Shown here: in pieces, positions 14,928 to 16,097 of the stretch
Layout of the letters: each line of letters starts with the position of its first letter
Position numbering within the stretch: position 1 is the first letter of the stretch
Assembly (NCBI GenBank): GCA_947096075.1
Contig: CAMUQE010000031.1
Coordinates: 1-16,097, forward strand
DNA: 16,097 nucleotides
DNA from: Veillonella parvula
GTDB lineage: Bacteria > Bacillota > Negativicutes > Veillonellales > Veillonellaceae
Reading direction: 5' to 3'
Program-made: the position numbers and the translations under genes
Notes under the pieces: model-generated
Database searches by the model: none
The model's input: the letters and a program-made list of their open reading frames with translations, nothing else
Told to the model about the DNA's origin: nothing

Positions 14928-15324
14928 CCTTTCTATGTATGGGCATATTTATTTTGAAGACAAAAATAATAGCTTAAAAAATCAACAAGATAATTATAAT
15001 ATACAAATGAATGCTGAGTCAGATTATATAGTGTCTAATGAAGCAAAACTATTAGAATCTTTTACACGGAACAAGACATCTAATACAAGTTCTAATACAA
15101 ATATTTTTGATTCCTTGCAAGGAGAACCATTAATGATTGTCAGTACTGATGAGCATGAAGGTATACTAGAATTAACAGTATTAGGTAGTACAGAGCGTAT
15201 GATTAACTGGATAAATACTGTTGAAGAAAAGGATCCTTCACGCCGTATAGAAATAGAAGATATAGAACGTAAAGGTAATGTAGTTTATGTGCATTGTGCA
15301 ATTAAATCGATTATAAAACCTTAA
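14806..15324 (+). CDS. pilO: PilO-like inner-membrane protein
   Basis: Predicted partner of PilN. The 172-residue protein has a short cytoplasmic N-terminus, a membrane helix at about 28-50 (ILTGLVLWGMLISLSMYG), a coiled-coil-like stretch (about 53-85), an Asn/Ser/Thr-rich linker (89-100), and a C-terminal domain (about 108-172). That domain contains ILELTVLGSTERMINWINTVE, similar in layout to the ferredoxin-like domain of PilO and GspM. GGATGGAG (14794-14801) precedes the ATG. Starting there overlaps pilN by 122 bp. Later starts (GTG 14830, or ATG codons near residue 38) are possible, but the last would cut into the membrane helix. Assignment rests on position after PilM and PilN plus topology, not on strong motifs. 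Confidence 0.62.
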   Translation: MEQLKQIKVFIHSIWTDLKESTTYQVERILTGLVLWGMLISLSMYGHIYFEDKNNSLKNQQDNYNIQMNAESDYIVSNEAKLLESFTRNKTSNTSSNTNIFDSLQGEPLMIVSTDEHEGILELTVLGSTERMINWINTVEEKDPSRRIEIEDIERKGNVVYVHCAIKSIIKP

Positions 15325-15347
15325 TGAAAATCGGGTGTACTGTATAG

Positions 15348-15390
15348 AGACAGATTATAGATTTTATGTCTATAGTCTGTCTTTGTTTTT
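15348..15390 (+). terminator. Intrinsic terminator of the pilus operon
   Basis: A 14-bp stem (15348-15361 with 15369-15382, one G-U pair) closes a 7-nt loop and is followed by TTGTTTTT (15383-15390). It lies 23 bp after the pilO stop, and no earlier terminator is visible after 7374, which supports one long transcript. Confidence 0.88.
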
Positions 15391-15410
15391 GGACCATTTT
15401 ATAGTACAAT
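15382..15410 (+). promoter_or_regulatory. Probable promoter of the shikimate-kinase-like gene
   Basis: The -10 TACAAT (15405-15410) is identical to the one at cggR. TTTGTT (15382-15387, 17-bp spacing) or TTGTTT (15383-15388, 16 bp) acts as -35 and overlaps the T tract of the preceding terminator. Transcription would start near 15417, about 27 bp before the ATG. Confidence 0.5.
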
Positions 15411-15443
15411 GAAGGATATGTAATGATAAGGGGCACATAATAG

Positions 15444-16097
15444 ATGATAATAAAACGGAATATTATGCTCATCGGTTCTATGGGAAGTGGCAAAAGTCAC
15501 TTTGGACGGAACCTTGCAGAACGCAAGGGTTGGCAATTTGTAGATACCGATCGCGTATTAGAAAGTCGTTTTGGGTTGCCCATTGCTGAGATTTTTAAAA
15601 AGATAGGAGAAAAAGCATTCCGCCGCGCCGAAATGGATGTACTAAAAAAGGTTTGCTTATACCATGAAGCAGTGATTTCTGTGGGTGGGAATTTTCCTAT
15701 TGAACATCGCACCTTAAAGGTATTAAAAAAATATTCCTATATTATTGGTATCCGAGCTGCACAATTCCGTATTGTCAGTCGGGTGAATCGCCGTGTTGGG
15801 AAACGGCCTACCATGGACTATAGTAATGTGAATGCCTTTGTACATGCTATGATACAATCGTGGAAGCCCGTGTATAAGCAGTGCGATTTTGTACTAGATA
15901 CAACAAATGGCCGGACCTATGATTTTATACAGCGTATTGAGGATGAATTAGATGCCTCAGATGTGCAATTTAAAGCAAGACGTCAACCCAATGATACAAA
16001 CGATGTAGATGCTAAAGAAGCAGCTGAAGATATACAATTTAATAATCAACAAAGTAGGAAAAAAGAGATTTCTGAAGCAGTATCAAAAAGAGCAATG
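15444..16097 (+). CDS. aroK: Shikimate kinase family protein, 3' end outside the window
   Basis: P-loop kinase resembling shikimate kinase, which phosphorylates shikimate in aromatic amino-acid synthesis. Of the protein, 218 residues are visible, with no stop before the window ends. Walker A GSMGSGKS (11-18), Asp34 and Asp36 in VDTD, Arg60 in GEKAFRRAE and the lid GKRPTM (119-124) fit the family. Two expected shikimate contacts differ: the GGG motif is GGN (81-83), and the Arg of R-x-P-L-Y is Trp140 (WKPVY). The kinase domain ends near 170; beyond it lies a polar Asp/Glu/Gln/Lys-rich stretch of at least 45 residues not found in standard 170-175-residue enzymes. The ATG at 15444 has AAGGGG (15428-15433); an ATG at 15465 is the alternative. 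The gene symbol is tentative because of the substitutions. Confidence 0.72.
   Translation, partial: MIIKRNIMLIGSMGSGKSHFGRNLAERKGWQFVDTDRVLESRFGLPIAEIFKKIGEKAFRRAEMDVLKKVCLYHEAVISVGGNFPIEHRTLKVLKKYSYIIGIRAAQFRIVSRVNRRVGKRPTMDYSNVNAFVHAMIQSWKPVYKQCDFVLDTTNGRTYDFIQRIEDELDASDVQFKARRQPNDTNDVDAKEAAEDIQFNNQQSRKKEISEAVSKRAM

Noticed and set aside
1..16097. tRNA, rRNA, CRISPR arrays, insertion sequences or phage genes
   Set aside because: I saw no tandem spaced repeats, transposase motifs, cloverleaf signatures or integrase sequences. All intergenic gaps are under 200 bp and explained by promoters or terminators.

Overview
The window reads as chromosomal DNA from a low-GC, Gram-negative-type Firmicute (Negativicutes). 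Veillonella or a close relative is my best guess, from gene style and memory only. The basis is a Bacillus-like CggR repressor and glycolytic operon lying next to a pilus cluster that carries PilT and PilM/N/O-like proteins, as expected in a two-membrane cell. Every gene I support is on the + strand, and no stretch over 300 bases lacks a gene.

Region 1 (1-7237) is a central-carbon operon: cggR, gap, pgk, tpiA, gpmI, eno. A TTGAAT/17/TACAAT promoter (45-73) is followed by two TGGGAC half-sites exactly 20 bp apart (104-139), which matches the spacing of the B. subtilis CggR operator. The operon ends in a strong intrinsic terminator (7211-7237). The genes cover every triose step between glyceraldehyde-3-P and phosphoenolpyruvate. 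The GAPDH has lost the residues usually tied to NAD specificity, so it may use NADP and serve gluconeogenesis, which would suit a lactate-fermenting organism.

Region 2 (about 7238-15390) is a compact type IV pilus or competence-pseudopilus operon with many overlapping genes. Its order is a short PilB/ComGA-like ATPase, PilT, PilC/ComGB, a major pilin, a prepilin peptidase, four minor pilin-like proteins in a GspH-I-J-K (ComGD-E-F-G) style series, then PilM-, PilN- and PilO-like proteins, closed by a hairpin terminator (15348-15390). It looks like a monoderm comG operon combined with the retraction motor and inner-membrane alignment complex of diderm pili. Oddities are prepilin leaders of 23-42 residues, minor pilins without Glu at +5, a peptidase without its methyltransferase domain, a PilM-like protein with eroded nucleotide motifs, and a 122-bp pilN/pilO overlap. 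No secretin (PilQ) or PilP is present here.

Region 3 (15382-16097) starts a new unit: a probable promoter and a shikimate-kinase-family gene that runs off the window. Two expected shikimate-binding positions differ, and it carries a polar C-terminal extension.
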